DNA of 64,000 nucleotides from Panulirus ornatus (GCF_036320965.1 NC_092235.1:26697476-26761475); one strand, 5' to 3'; counted from the first letter of the stretch, positions 49,301 to 58,270 are shown. Numbers and translations: made by a program. Notes: a model not told the origin generated them from the sequence alone.

Positions 49301-52300
49301 TTGATCCGGATGGTAACTTTTGCAAATTCTTCAATGCCTGTGATAGTTTATAAATATGAATTGAAAGATGTCCATTCACAGAATTTCAATGTCCAAATCA
49401 ATATATGTCTCCGAAATATGCACTCTAGAAAATGGTGTACGAGTGATTACAGTTGCTACCAATACACTGAAAGCTTATTCTTTCAAACCTAACAATTTCA
49501 ACTTCCTGATATCTTTAAGCAAATTACCAAGGGTTAAATACCAAGCAACCTCCAGATAAATTGGCCAAAATGCTGAAATTACAGCCCAAAGTACATATAC
49601 CCATGCCTACGGCCTACACAACAACACAGGGTCATTCTTCATTCCTTAGCCCTGGCCTAGCCTATGGGCAGTTTAATGGATCATGTGATTTTGCTGACCC
49701 TTTTGAACTTTCTAAAAAGTGATTAAAGTACATTCAGAAGGGCAGAAAAAGTAAAATATTATAGTTTTAGCCTGAAAAAAAATGAGAGAAAAAAATACGA
49801 ACAGCTGCTTTCATTTCTAAGGTGCCATTTACTTAGTCCTAGACTTTTTTCTTTTTTTTTTATACTTTATCGCTGTCTCCCGCGTTTGCGAGGTAGCGCA
49901 AGGAAACAGACGAAAGAAATGGCCCAACCCCCCCCCCCCCATACACATGTACATACACACGTCCACACACGCAAATATACATACCTACACAGCTTTCCAT
50001 GGTTTACCCCAGACGCTTCACATGCCTTGATTCAATCCACTGACAGCACGTCAACCCCTGTATACCACATCGCTCCAATTCACTCTATTCCTTGCCCTCC
50101 TTTCACCCTCCTGCATGTTCAGGCCCCGATCACACAAAATCTTTTTCACTCCATCTTTCCACCTCCAATTTGGTCTCCCTCTTCTCCTCGTTCCCTCCAC
50201 CTCCGACACATATATCCTCTTGGTCAATCTTTCCTCACTCATTCTCTCCATGTGCCCAAACCATTTCAAAACACCCTCTTCTGCTCTCTCAACCACGCTC
50301 TTTTTATTTCCACACATCTCTCTTACCCTTACGTTACTTACTCGATCAAACCACCTCACACCACACATTGTCCTCAAACATCTCATTTCCAGCACATCCA
50401 TCCTCCTGCGCACAACTCTATCCATAGCCCACGCCTCGCAACCATACAACATTGTTGGAACCACTATTCCTTCAAACATACCCATTTTTGCTTTCCGAGA
50501 TAATGTTCTCGACTTCCACACATTTTTCAAGGCTCCCAAAATTTTCACCCCCTCCCCCACCCTATGATCCACTTCCGCTTCCATGGTTCCATCCGCTGAC
50601 AGATCCACTCCCAGATATCTAAAACACTTCACTTCCTCCAGTTTTTCTCCATTCAAACTCGCCTCCCAATTGACTTGACCCTCAACCCTACTGTACCTAA
50701 TAACCTTGCTCTTATTCACATTTACTCTTAACTTTCTTCTTCCACACACTTTACCAAACTCAGTCACCAGCTTCTGCAGTTTCTCACATGAATCAGCCAC
50801 CAGCGCTGTATCATCAGCGAACAACAACTGACTCACTTCCCAAGCTCTCTCATCCCCAACAGACTTCATACTTGCCCCTCTTTCCAGGACTCTTGCATTT
50901 ACCTCCCTAACAACCCCATCCATAAACAAATTAAACAACCATGGAGACATCACACACCCCTGCCGCAAACCTACATTCACTGAGAACCAATCACTTTCCT
51001 CTCTTCCTACACGTACACATGCCTTACATCCTCGATAAAAACTTTTCACTGCTTCTAACAACTTGCCTCCCACACCATATATTCTTAATACCTTCCACAG
51101 AGCATCTCTATCAACTCTATCATATGCCTTCTCCAGATCCATAAATGCTACATACAAATCCATTTGCTTTTCTAAGTATTTCTCACATACATTCTTCAAA
51201 GCAAACACCTGATCCACACATCCTCTACCACTTCTGAAACCGCACTGCTCTTCCCCAATCTGATGCTCTGTACATGCCTTCACCCTCTCAATCAATACCC
51301 TCCCATATAATTTACCAGGAATACTCAACAAACTTATACCTCTGTAATTTGAGCACTCACTCTTATCCCCTTTGCCTTTGTACAATGGCACTATGCACGC
51401 ATTCCGCCAATCCTCAGGCACCTCACCATGAGTCATACATACATTAAATAACCTTACCAACCAGTCAACAATACAGTCACCCCCTTTTTTAATAAATTCC
51501 ACTGCAATACCATCCAAACCTGCTGCCTTGCCGGTTTTCATCTTCCGCAAAGCTTTTACTGCCTCTTCTCTGTTTACCAAATCATTTTCCCTAACCCTCT
51601 CACTTTGCACACCACCTCGACCAAAACACCCTATATCTGCCACTCTGTCATCAGGCACATTCAACAAACCTTCAAAATACTCATTCCATCTCCTTCTCAC
51701 ATCACCACTACTTGTTATCACCTCCCCATTTACGCCCTTCACTGAAGTTCCCATTTGCTCCCTTGTCTTACGCACCCTATTTACCTCCTTCCAGAACATC
51801 TTTTTATTCTCCCTAAAATTTACTGATAGTCTCTCACCCCAACTCTCATTTGCCCTTTTTTTCACCTCTTGCACCTTTCTCTTGACCTCCTGTCTCTTTC
51901 TTTTATACTTCTCCCACTCAATTGCATTTTTTCCCTGCAAAAATTGTCCAAATGCCTCTCTCTTCTCTTTCACTAATACTCTTACTTCTTCATCCCACCA
52001 CTCACTACCCTTTCTAAACAGCCCACCTCCCACTCTTCTCATGCCACAAGCATCTTTTGCGCAATCCATCACTGATTCCCTAAATACATCCCATTCCTCC
52101 CCCACTCCCCTTACTTCCATTGTTCTCACCTTTTTCCATTCTGTACACAGTCTCTCCTGGTACTTCCCCACACAGGTCTCCTTCCCAAGCTCACTTACTC
52201 TCACCACCTTCTTCACCCCAACATTCACTCCTCTTTTCTGAAAACCCATACTAATCTTCACCTTAGCCTCCACAAGATAATGATCAGACATCCCTCCAGT

Positions 52301-53489
52301 TGCACCTCTCAGCACATTAACATCCAAAAGTCTCTCTTTCGCACGCCTGTCAATTAACACGTAATCCAATAACGCTCTCTGGCCATCTCTCCTACTTACA
52401 TAAGTATACTTATGTATATCTCGCTTTTTAAACCAGGTATTCCCAATCATCAGTCCTTTTTCAGCACATAAATCTACAAGCTCTTCACCATTTCCATTTA
52501 CAACACTGAACACCCCATGCATACCAATCATTCCCTCAACTGCCACATTACTCACCTTTGCATTCAAATCACCCATCACTATAACCCGGTCTCGTGCATC
52601 AAAACCGCTAACACACTCATTCAGCTGCTCCCAAAACACTTGCCTCTCATGATCTTTCTTCTCATGCCCAGGTGCATATGCACCAATAATCACCCACCTC
52701 TCTCCATCTTCCTAGACATGAACTTCAATTTTTTTCACAAAAAAATGAGCGAGTATCATCTGTTTGAACAACCAGCTAAAATTAGTTGCAGAAGCTGTGG
52801 AGAATAGAGGGCTTGCACCAAAGTATCATGCTATATCAGAAAATATCCTAACATTGTAAATTTTACTCCAATAATTCAACTTTCTGACTAAGTTAACATG
52901 TCCTTCCCCTAAATGGTATGAAATAATGTTTTAACATAACTCAGATTCTAACAATCAGTACTTCGCTGCGCCATAGTGGTAACCAGGACCTTCGAACCAG
53001 TCATACTATGAACAACTACCCAATACTTTAACTATCAACTGTTACATGTGCAACATAAGTATGCTTTCTTTTGTAATAAACACTGTCAGCAAACTATTCT
53101 AACGAATATCTATTTGCCACTGCTCACACTAAAAATCTTACCGACAAACACAAAGCACCAATAAATTGGTCACAGAACTGATAATTCAAAATTTAAACTC
53201 TTAGCAAAATAGAATTTTACAAACAGTAAACTGGTATCAAATACAAGAGAAAAATATGATGACCCTGTACCTGGTCATTAAGAATGCCTGGAAGTACAGA
53301 CAGCCTGTCTGATACAATTTTCTTAATCTGGTCAGGAGATGAGATTGACAAAGAGGAATAAATAAGAGAGTGGTGGAGGTCCGTACTAAGCAAGTGTGCC
53401 AAGTGGAGGTCTGCAATCACAGATGCCAGCACAACACGGAGGCTCAACTCCTCCAGGGACTCTATATGGTGTCTCTTCCGTGGTGCCAT
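30133..53489 (-). CDS. Leucine-rich-repeat (RNI-like) protein with acidic C-terminus, 14 coding exons
   Basis: Coding exons: 53489-53271, 49143-49084, 48921-48841, 47912-47790, 47021-46851, 44331-44186, 43640-43502, 40645-40452, 38715-38538, 37241-37062, 36208-36068, 33533-33383, 32132-32033, 30232-30133. They join in frame to 660 residues ending in TAG. The ATG directly follows an AG acceptor, so a non-coding 5' exon probably lies upstream. Residues 1-160 look helical (MAPRKRHHIE...). From about 219 onward there are repeated leucine-rich units of the ribonuclease-inhibitor or cysteine-containing type: LTQLSTLHL, YGVTDAGLKALCL, HLSVLRSLG, CPELQDLTLTH, CTNLKYLTMEG, LTKLLLVKIKC, CPKLRHLQDLG. 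The tail is acidic (SHSDEDMMDNSDEDLDVWG). Such folds usually act as binding platforms, often in F-box/ubiquitin-ligase contexts, but I see no F-box. The exon at 47021-46851 has a weak donor (GTCATA). No orthologue is recognised; exon structure is confident, function unknown. Confidence 0.8.
30915..31012 (-). mobile_element. SINE-C, degenerate fragment
   Basis: The order of blocks (TTTCCAGCATCCCC, GCCTTCTACGATATACAGG, an end near CTATCCATA) follows the SINE-C minus strand, with heavy divergence. Confidence 0.5.
31028..31926 (-). mobile_element. Family-1 LINE, 5'-truncated, open C-terminal frame
   Basis: Short-type 3' UTR behind a T-run, then an open frame of 232 codons (31927-31229) starting at [13 protein letters not shown] and running to the normal stop. 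It inserted in the last intron of the LRR gene, in the same orientation as the gene. Confidence 0.94.
32597..32795 (-). mobile_element. SINE-C, degenerate copy with T-run
   Basis: T-run, then CACCCTGGCAAGGTAGTATCA, TTTCCAGCCCCTTCTACAA and GCGAATAGTATTCTTTCTA. This block order follows the minus strand of SINE-C, with about a quarter of positions changed by eye. Confidence 0.65.
32976..33185 (-). repeat. LINE family 2, 3'-end fragment with CTAT/GATA tail
   Basis: CTATCTGTCTATCTGTATCT then TGATGCCTGTTCC, GGGGTGTGGCCACAGC and AACAGGCCACTGGCAGAAGG. Read on the minus strand it ends in GATA repeats, which defines the family-2 tail. Confidence 0.7.
34134..35713 (-). mobile_element. Family-1 LINE with two small frameshifts
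   Basis: Poly(T), short-type 3' UTR, then RT sequence reaching upstream to GEVPEDWRN. The frame is open for 291 codons from 35208 to 34333. An extra A in the run near 35212-35215 and a one-base deletion near 35410 break the upstream part. It lies in an LRR-gene intron, in the same orientation as the gene. Confidence 0.93.
36375..36572 (-). pseudogene. Tc1/mariner-like transposase C-terminal relic
   Basis: The minus-strand translation ends SCMPRHLRMVIKAKGKITKY and then a stop. It resembles the closing SMPRR..AVIKAKGGHTKY signature of Tc1-family transposases. An upstream SDQSPMDLEYFSS may be a shrunken AQSPDLNPIEHLW motif. No terminal inverted repeats were identified. It lies in an LRR-gene intron. 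Confidence 0.45.
37355..37850 (+). mobile_element. Old family-1-like LINE relic
   Basis: Diverged plus-strand sequence follows the RT C-terminal order: AGTTTCAATGGAGAGAACCT, ATGGATGGAACCATGGGAGC, ATGTTGTACAGATGTGAGGT, ACATATGGAGAGGATTAATA. Frames are broken. It lies in an LRR-gene intron, antisense to the gene. Confidence 0.75.
38438..38515. repeat. 26-bp tandem repeat, three copies
   Basis: Three head-to-tail units beginning ATGGCTAGTCAGATAAGAAT at 38438, 38464 and 38490. The middle unit has one A-to-C change. The array ends 23 bp from the LRR exon at 38538. Confidence 0.95.
38760..39620 (-). mobile_element. Family-1 LINE, long-type 3' UTR plus short RT tail
   Basis: The long 3' UTR spans 38768-39200. 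Then the C-terminal RT region runs to MLYGC, where the element is cut at TGTTGGAACCACTATATATA. It is directly joined to a 5'-truncated SINE-C. Confidence 0.92.
39628..39831 (+). mobile_element. SINE-C, 5'-truncated copy
   Basis: It starts at TTCCCTGCGTGTCGTAGAAG, missing the first 35-40 bp. The hairpin (CTACCTTGCTAATGCAGG) and A-rich tail are present and lead into (AT)n. Confidence 0.85.
39858..40390 (-). mobile_element. Family-1 LINE, 5'-truncated (short 3' UTR)
   Basis: Short-type 3' UTR and the last 88-95 codons of the RT frame ([15 protein letters not shown] onward). It ends about 60 bp from the LRR exon at 40452-40645. Confidence 0.92.
41215..41285 (+). mobile_element. tRNA-derived SINE head
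   Basis: It has an internal RNA polymerase III promoter layout: box A-like CAGTGGTTAGTGTCG at 41230, and box B-like GGTACAAATCC about 45 bp later (consensus GGTTCGAATCC). A related head occurs at 54333. The sequence after it (41290-41440) resembles the minus strand of a degenerate SINE-C. Confidence 0.5.
41531..41670. repeat. 70-bp tandem duplication
   Basis: Two units starting TAGAGTAAGGATAAGGAGAA (41531) and TAGAGCAAGGATAAAGAGAA (41601), each ending AAGTAAATGGACTG. It lies in an LRR-gene intron. Confidence 0.85.
42625..43440 (-). mobile_element. Old family-1 LINE relic, long-type 3' UTR and RT C-terminus
   Basis: Diverged hairpin region (CCCACATTAGCAAGGTAGCA), long-type UTR (GAAACCACACCTCCC, CATGGTTTACC), then broken RT sequence to about 43440. 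It ends about 60 bp downstream of the LRR exon at 43502-43640. Confidence 0.82.
44915..45400 (-). mobile_element. Very old LINE relic
   Basis: Only the order of blocks survives: CAATGCATGCCTCCCATCCT, CCTTCCATCTCCTTCTTGGT, CTCATCCTCTCCACATGTCC. These correspond to the family-1 C-terminal region read on the minus strand. Confidence 0.5.
45498..45563 (-). mobile_element. Extremely truncated LINE tail
   Basis: A 28-base T-run followed by ACTTTGTCGCTGTCTCCCGC and the GTTTGCGAGGTAGC hairpin, after which LINE homology stops. Only about 38 bp of the element was inserted. Confidence 0.85.
45971..46321 (+). mobile_element. Family-1 LINE, 3' end with 40-bp poly(A)
   Basis: It starts at AAATTGGAGGTGGAAAGATG ([10 protein letters not shown]), runs through the stop, the short-type 3' UTR with a G-run, the hairpin, GACAGCGACAAAGTAT and about 40 A residues. 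The long poly(A) suggests a young insertion. Confidence 0.93.
47283..47727 (-). mobile_element. Older family-1 LINE relic
   Basis: A hairpin-like CTACCTTGTTAATGTGG, part of the long-type UTR, and C-terminal RT sequence on the minus strand to about 47727. It ends 60 bp from the LRR exon at 47790. Confidence 0.82.
48375..48500 (+). repeat. Interspersed repeat R4, copy 2
   Basis: Same block order as 8712-8850 (CACTATGCAGCCATTACTAA, CCCAATACCTAGGCGAGTAG, GGTGGCTGCTTATCAAC). Non-coding. Confidence 0.5.
49853..52714 (-). mobile_element. Family-1 LINE, longest and least damaged copy
   Basis: T-run, terminal hairpin, short-type 3' UTR (49860-50050), then a continuous open frame to the 5' break at about 52714, inside the endonuclease domain. 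It sits in the first coding intron of the LRR gene, in gene orientation. The missing part is the start of the endonuclease and any ORF1 or 5' UTR. The unbroken frame implies recent insertion. Confidence 0.96.
50051..52693 (-). CDS. LINE ORF: AP-type endonuclease (partial) plus reverse transcriptase, 880 codons
   Basis: The protein nicks DNA and copies its own RNA at the nick (target-primed reverse transcription). The endonuclease part shows IGAYAP (3-8), VMGDLNAKV (39-47), the LLDYVLID region (108-115) and GGMSDH (133-138); its N-terminal catalytic part is missing. The RT part shows [20 protein letters not shown], motif [10 protein letters not shown] with Asp519, motif [20 protein letters not shown], and motif C FADD (625-628). 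After the RT comes [20 protein letters not shown] and [17 protein letters not shown] see no RNase H domain. This layout fits RTE-like LINEs; the exact clade is not proven. The frame actually continues upstream of the first Met to the truncation point, so the Met is not a true start. Confidence 0.93.
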   Translation of the reverse strand: MIIGAYAPGHEKKDHERQVFWEQLNECVSGFDARDRVIVMGDLNAKVSNVAVEGMIGMHGVFSVVNGNGEELVDLCAEKGLMIGNTWFKKRDIHKYTYVSRRDGQRALLDYVLIDRRAKERLLDVNVLRGATGGMSDHYLVEAKVKISMGFQKRGVNVGVKKVVRVSELGKETCVGKYQERLCTEWKKVRTMEVRGVGEEWDVFRESVMDCAKDACGMRRVGGGLFRKGSEWWDEEVRVLVKEKREAFGQFLQGKNAIEWEKYKRKRQEVKRKVQEVKKRANESWGERLSVNFRENKKMFWKEVNRVRKTREQMGTSVKGVNGEVITSSGDVRRRWNEYFEGLLNVPDDRVADIGCFGRGGVQSERVRENDLVNREEAVKALRKMKTGKAAGLDGIAVEFIKKGGDCIVDWLVRLFNVCMTHGEVPEDWRNACIVPLYKGKGDKSECSNYRGISLLSIPGKLYGRVLIERVKACTEHQIGEEQCGFRSGRGCVDQVFALKNVCEKYLEKQMDLYVAFMDLEKAYDRVDRDALWKVLRIYGVGGKLLEAVKSFYRGCKACVRVGREESDWFSVNVGLRQGCVMSPWLFNLFMDGVVREVNARVLERGASMKSVGDERAWEVSQLLFADDTALVADSCEKLQKLVTEFGKVCGRRKLRVNVNKSKVIRYSRVEGQVNWEASLNGEKLEEVKCFRYLGVDLSADGTMEAEVDHRVGEGVKILGALKNVWKSRTLSRKAKMGMFEGIVVPTMLYGCEAWAMDRVVRRRMDVLEMRCLRTMCGVRWFDRVSNVRVREMCGNKKSVVERAEEGVLKWFGHMERMSEERLTKRIYVSEVEGTRRRGRPNWRWKDGVKKILCDRGLNMQEGERRARNRVNWSDVVYRG
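52715..53270. other. LRR gene, first coding intron; nothing recognised
   Basis: AT-rich sequence. A TTCGAACC stretch at 52993 looks like an inverted box B, but no tRNA fold is convincing. Confidence 0.5.
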
Positions 53490-53747
53490 CTGTAAAAGAT
53501 TAATCTTTAAGAAAAAATTTACCTTACACTGCTTGGTGCCATTACTACCCATTAATTCAAATATACTTCATGTAAAAGTGAAAAAAAACATTGTTAAGTT
53601 AATGGTAGGCCATATTCCTTTAAAGTCTATTATATTGTTAGTGAAGACAACAGTTAAAGAGATAAACAATAGAATTCAAACAATAGCAGACCACTGGATC
53701 CTTTTGAGATATCTAAACTGATTAATTTAGTACCTAGGTTGGGTTCG

Positions 53748-53975
53748 ATTGGGATAGATTAAGCTTGAGGAAAATAAAAGCAAACATTGAACAAAAGATC
53801 AAGATCCATCCTACGTAAATATGAAAAAGAAAAAACACTGCTATTCTGGAGGAATGCGTGGAATGGTGTATGTGAGGGAGGGATGTAAGGACAGGGATAA
53901 GTGGAGACTCTTTTGCTGTGGCTACCCCCTTGATGGGAGTTTTCAGAGAATACAGGCATAAGAGATACTGATAGA
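53748..53975 (+). mobile_element. LINE family 2, 3'-end fragment with GATA-type tail
   Basis: GGAATGCGTGGAATGGTGTA, GGGATAAGTGGAGACTC and CCCCCTTGATGGGAGTT correspond to the 17998-18135 segment. It ends in a GATAGAAAGACAGACAG tail. Confidence 0.65.
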
Positions 53976-54332
53976 AAGACAGACAGAAATAAATAAACGA
54001 TACAATTTTCATCAAATAGTTACTACCCCCTCAACACTTATAGTACGACCATAAGGAAATCAAAGAGAAAGCTGCATTAATAGTTTTGAAATATGGGCAA
54101 TTCCATTTTGAAGTGGTAGTGTAGCATGGAAAGATATATGAGTGACAGAGTGTGATTTAGAACATTTTCATCATAAGGCTTTTAGGCAACACATTAGTGG
54201 GGAGGGGTAAGAAGCTCAAAGTTGGGTTTTCGTAAATATACATGAAAAACTTTAACAAAACCTGTGAAAAATTCACGTAACATCCCCTAGTAGCTAGGAT
54301 TTATGTTATTTTCAAAGTTACAATTGTTATGG

Positions 54333-54405
54333 GCCTTTGTAGTGTAGTGGTTAGTGTTACTAGCCATGGTTTATGAAATGGCCCAGCTTGGATAAGTTCC
54401 TGGGC
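54333..54405 (+). mobile_element. tRNA-derived SINE head, second copy
   Basis: GGGCCTTTGTAGTGTAGTGG then TTAGTGTTACTAGCCATG matches the box A region of the 41215 copy. The box B equivalent is eroded. Confidence 0.4.
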
Positions 54406-54864
54406 ATGGATTTTGTGCTACATGTCAAAATAAACATAGTGAATGGGACAGATAATTGTCCAACATCTGAAGGGGTATGATAGGCTTGGCAAGAGATAAT
54501 AATCAAAATAAAACATGTTAGAAATAACGAAGCTAAAAGTAAAAGCAAGCCTCCACCTAAAGTAGTATAATAAACATCATTTGGAAGAATTGATGAGGAA
54601 AGGAATCTGAAGTATGGATGACCAATAAAATTTAAGGCAAGAAAATTGGAAATACTTCAGAAGAGTTGTACTAAAGCAGAAAGCCCACATACAGTATACT
54701 TACATTAGTCAGGCTTTGGACATATTGCAGACAATGACATAGTCACAGCACACAAGATAAAAGTTATAAGTAACAACTTACTACAAACTCATGGATACAC
54801 TGTTCTTGTCTATTTTTGGTGACTTTACGTTCATCACCCTCAACTCTAAACACACCTCCTTAAA

Positions 54865-55170
54865 CATGGTTAGGCTAGGAGGGGATTTCGTTAATTGCAT
54901 GCTATAATCGGTTAGGTATGGCTGGGAGTGCATCAGAATACCTACATGCTATTGTTGGGTTAGGTCTGAAAAGGCTATGAAGGCATACGATCAGCTTCGT
55001 GCTATATTTAGTTAAATACTCTTAGGCTGAGAGTGCAAATGGTTAGCTGCAGGCTATGTTAAGCAAGGCTATGAGTATTTTAGATGTACAATATGTTCAG
55101 TTGGGTTAAGAATTCATAGGTTTGGTTAGGTTGGGAGTGCATAAGGTTAACTGTTTGCAATGTTAAGTGT
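54865..55170 (+). repeat. Degenerate tandem repeat rich in GGTTAGG
   Basis: About six loose units of roughly 45-55 bp, built on GGTTAGGTTGGGAGTGCATA, GGTTAGCTGCAGGCTATGTT and variants. Units differ a lot. TTAGG is the usual arthropod telomere word, but there is no perfect (TTAGG)n array. Confidence 0.55.
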
Positions 55171-56628
55171 GCATTCTTTATGCAAACCATTACGAAGGAA
55201 TGGTTGTAAAGTGGACAAGTGAGTGTTTAAAACTGCCTACACACATACCAAAAGCCTAAATAAACTATTTAATTCTAGCTTACTAACACCGACCCTACTT
55301 AACACAGCTGACACACCTCTTACGAAACAGTCATGTTTCCATTTAAAGAAACTGCACTCATAACTTCTTTCCTCGTAACTCACAGCTGTGATGTGGTCAA
55401 CACAAGACGTAACAATCACGGTGATTTCTGTTAGATCTATACAGGTAAGATTAACTTTTTAGGTGAGGTAAAATAGGTTACACTGTCGATTGATATCCAC
55501 ATCCATACGTTTACATTACCATGCATTTCTCATTACCTCTTCAACATTCAGCTCAATAAGATTTAACTCATCATCACGTACAAAATATATACAAACTGCT
55601 GCGATTTTCATGCAAATATCTGTCTCGATCTAGGATTTTCCTTAGTTTCCCTAAGGAAACCGCTTACGCCAGTCACCTTACCTTGTCAAGTATGATGATT
55701 TCATCTCATTACTCAGTAACACCTCACTTACAGCTTATTAATCTAAGTTTTCTGCAAATCCAGGAAATCGTGAAGCCACATGAAGGTATAACATACCTTG
55801 TTATTATCACGTGTTGACGAAGTAATTGGCAGTTAAGCCATACCTTCCCTTCTCATGTCTCACTATTTACATTGAGGTACAACTGTTCGGATCTGTCAAG
55901 TCTAAGTGTATATTTTCTTTCATTTTTAGCTATAACTTCATATCTCAAGTAAATTTATCCAATAAATATTCATATTCCATTAAAACAAATATATATGAGT
56001 TCTTTTATTTACATGTTTATCAATGTATCACCCAATTACAGAAAATTTAAGTTAAAGTCTTCATTACATTTGCTTATTCGAACAGCCACAAAACAAACCA
56101 TACTTGTATTATTAATTTTACATATACCGGACTTGTTAGTTTGTTGTGAATTTATATATATACTAGATATATACGTATTTGGAATATAGACGAAGTACGG
56201 CATACTGGAAAATCAATGTTAGAAATAAAACTGCCTCCGCCAAACCACAGAAATCTAACAAACTGGGGAAGAGTCGTACGGCTGTACCTTGTTAAACCTT
56301 GTTTGCTGTATTTCATAATCTATAATGTATATTCCACTTAGAGGAAATGATAGTACATCAGCTGAAGACTAGACAGGAACGAGGGCCTACAATGAAGAAA
56401 CAGCAATTAACTCCTTTTACACAGGGTGAGTGGTCAAATTTTGTCAGTTATGTACGAAGAGAGTCATTTTGTTGCAGGGTAACTGGACTTTCGGAGGCTG
56501 GGACAAAGAAAGGACTGTAGCTGTCAGAGGATGGCCACTGAGGCATAGAAAGTAACAATCATAAGATCAGATATCTAAACAGAGATTACGAATTTATCTA
56601 ATGACAGTACGCAAGGACAAATGGTGAA

Positions 56629-56643
56629 CCCCCCCCCCCCCCC
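56629..56643. repeat. Poly(C) run
   Basis: 15 consecutive C residues with no surrounding element recognised. Confidence 0.95.
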
Positions 56644-57639
56644 ATATACTCTTTAAATAACAGAGCCAACAGACTCAGCAGAGATCAATTAGATATCGAA
56701 ACCCATAGACTCAGCAGAGATTAATTCAAAATGGAGAGGACTATTAGTGTCTGCCAAAAGTTGAAAAAAAAAATGTGAAAGGGAACAATATCAAAAATGA
56801 GCTTTCATCTGAAATAGCGAATCAAATGGTCAGTGAAAAATATAAACAAAACCACACTCAACTACCAGTGGAAATTTAGATTATGAGGTAAAGTTTTGGT
56901 GATGTAATAGATAACATTATCTATTAACACGTATCAAGGTTTGTAAGGTAAGGCAATTATCTGCCAATAAACATAAAATGAAGTGATACTACAGAGTATA
57001 ATGTTTTTAGAGGAATTTCCTTGTAGCTGCTCGGAAACGTTCACGACTATGTGTAATATTACTAAACACGTAAGAGAATGTCCCTGGTGTAAGGCTACAT
57101 AGTTCCTGACTAAACATAAGCACTTCCTATCTCATTTTCTGCTCAAAAATGATACTCGAGTTGTCATGAAAATTTGATAGAGCAAAATGTTCGGGCTAGG
57201 ATTTTGGTATCGGCAGAATGGAGAGTTGGTCAGACATAGGCTACTCAGGTGGAGGGAATTACGCAAATTAAGAAGTAATGCATTTAATGTTGGTATAGCG
57301 TAATAATCTTTTAAATGTTGAGTTTTAAGCATTTGACAGGGCGTAGCATAACTCTTTCTAAACATCCTTTCTGTTGCTTTTCAGCTTCCCTCTGTCCCCT
57401 AATGCATAGCTTCCTCCCCTGCGGGTTTATTGCGGTATATGATGGAGTGGCTTCCCCTCCTCATCAACACTGGTGGCCTTCAAGGTTTCTTTCTATCACC
57501 AACTATCTTCCTTCTCACTTCAACATTTAAACGTAATCGATCTTACACAGCAATTTCTTTTTCTTATACTGAACTCCGCAACATTTAAGTCGAACCTGTG
57601 CAACATCTCAGACTAGGATAGCAGATACTTGCATGAAAT

Positions 57640-57870
57640 CAACAACTAAATGCATTTTCTATTATCTATATCTCGTTCTTACTGTGTCTTGTTTCCTGTT
57701 TTTTCAGTATCAAACACCTCGGTTCAACTTTGCAATAACATGAACAAGTTAGATGTAACTATATCCTCCACTCTATCCTGGAAACCCCACATAATCATCA
57801 GATCTGCTTCAGAGAAGCTGGGGGTATTAATGTACTGGTACCGTAAATATTTCTCTTGCGAGCATCTATT

Positions 57871-57940
<70 letters not shown>

Positions 57941-58270
57941 GTCTTATTCATCCCAGCTTGGAGGACTGTTCACATAACGAGTGGATCTCCATCCTCATCT
58001 TTACTTACCACAGAGAGCTCAAGATTTTTTTTCCCCGTTCATTTTCCCTACATTTCCCTTCACCTATCTCTGTCCAACGTAATGTTGCTTCTTTCTTACT
58101 TTACAGGTATTATTTCGGCCTCTTCTCTCATGATTTATTTGCATGCGTCGCCACCATCAAAGCTTGTTCACGTGTCTTGCGTCTAGCTGGTGTTTCCCTA
58201 TTTTTTGTTTGGGGGCTAGCTACTCGATGATGGGCCGTTATGATAACCTCTTCCCTGGAACATTGCTTTT
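57640..58270 (+). pseudogene. Jockey-like LINE reverse transcriptase relic, split by (AT)n
   Basis: Broken translation follows the C-terminal order of Jockey-group reverse transcriptases: LDVTISSTLSWKPHI, SASEKLGVLMYWYRKYFS, MGLIHPSLEDCSH, then QRNVASFLLYRYYFG. Equivalents in the family are LGVTF..LSW..HI, SA.K.LG.L.R...F, GLIRP..EYCSH and RRVASLSLFYRY. Several frameshifts separate the pieces, and an (AT)n at 57875-57938 lies in the middle. Confidence 0.65.
57875..57938. repeat. (AT)n microsatellite inside the Jockey relic
   Basis: 32 AT repeats between the RT pieces CEHLFF and MGLIHPSLE. Confidence 0.95.

Larger units (their letters stand above)
53490..57639. other. Upstream of the LRR start codon; no coding gene found
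   Basis: The LRR gene's 5' UTR exon and promoter should be in this stretch, but I cannot place them. Recognisable items are the LINE family-2 relic (53748-53975), the tRNA-derived SINE head (54333-54400), the TTAGG-rich degenerate repeat (54865-55170) and a 15-base C-run (56629-56643). Confidence 0.5.

Noticed and set aside
49144..49379. Longer upstream reading of the LRR exon at 49143 (KKIKNSSVRLFREMWDW...)
   Set aside because: It is in a different frame from the exon and ends in TGA. The GATTCAG acceptor at 49144-49150 gives an exon that keeps phase on both sides.
52970..53015. Possible tRNA gene on the minus strand (GGTTCGAAGG)
   Set aside because: Only a box B-like stretch is present; no cloverleaf and no convincing box A at the right spacing.
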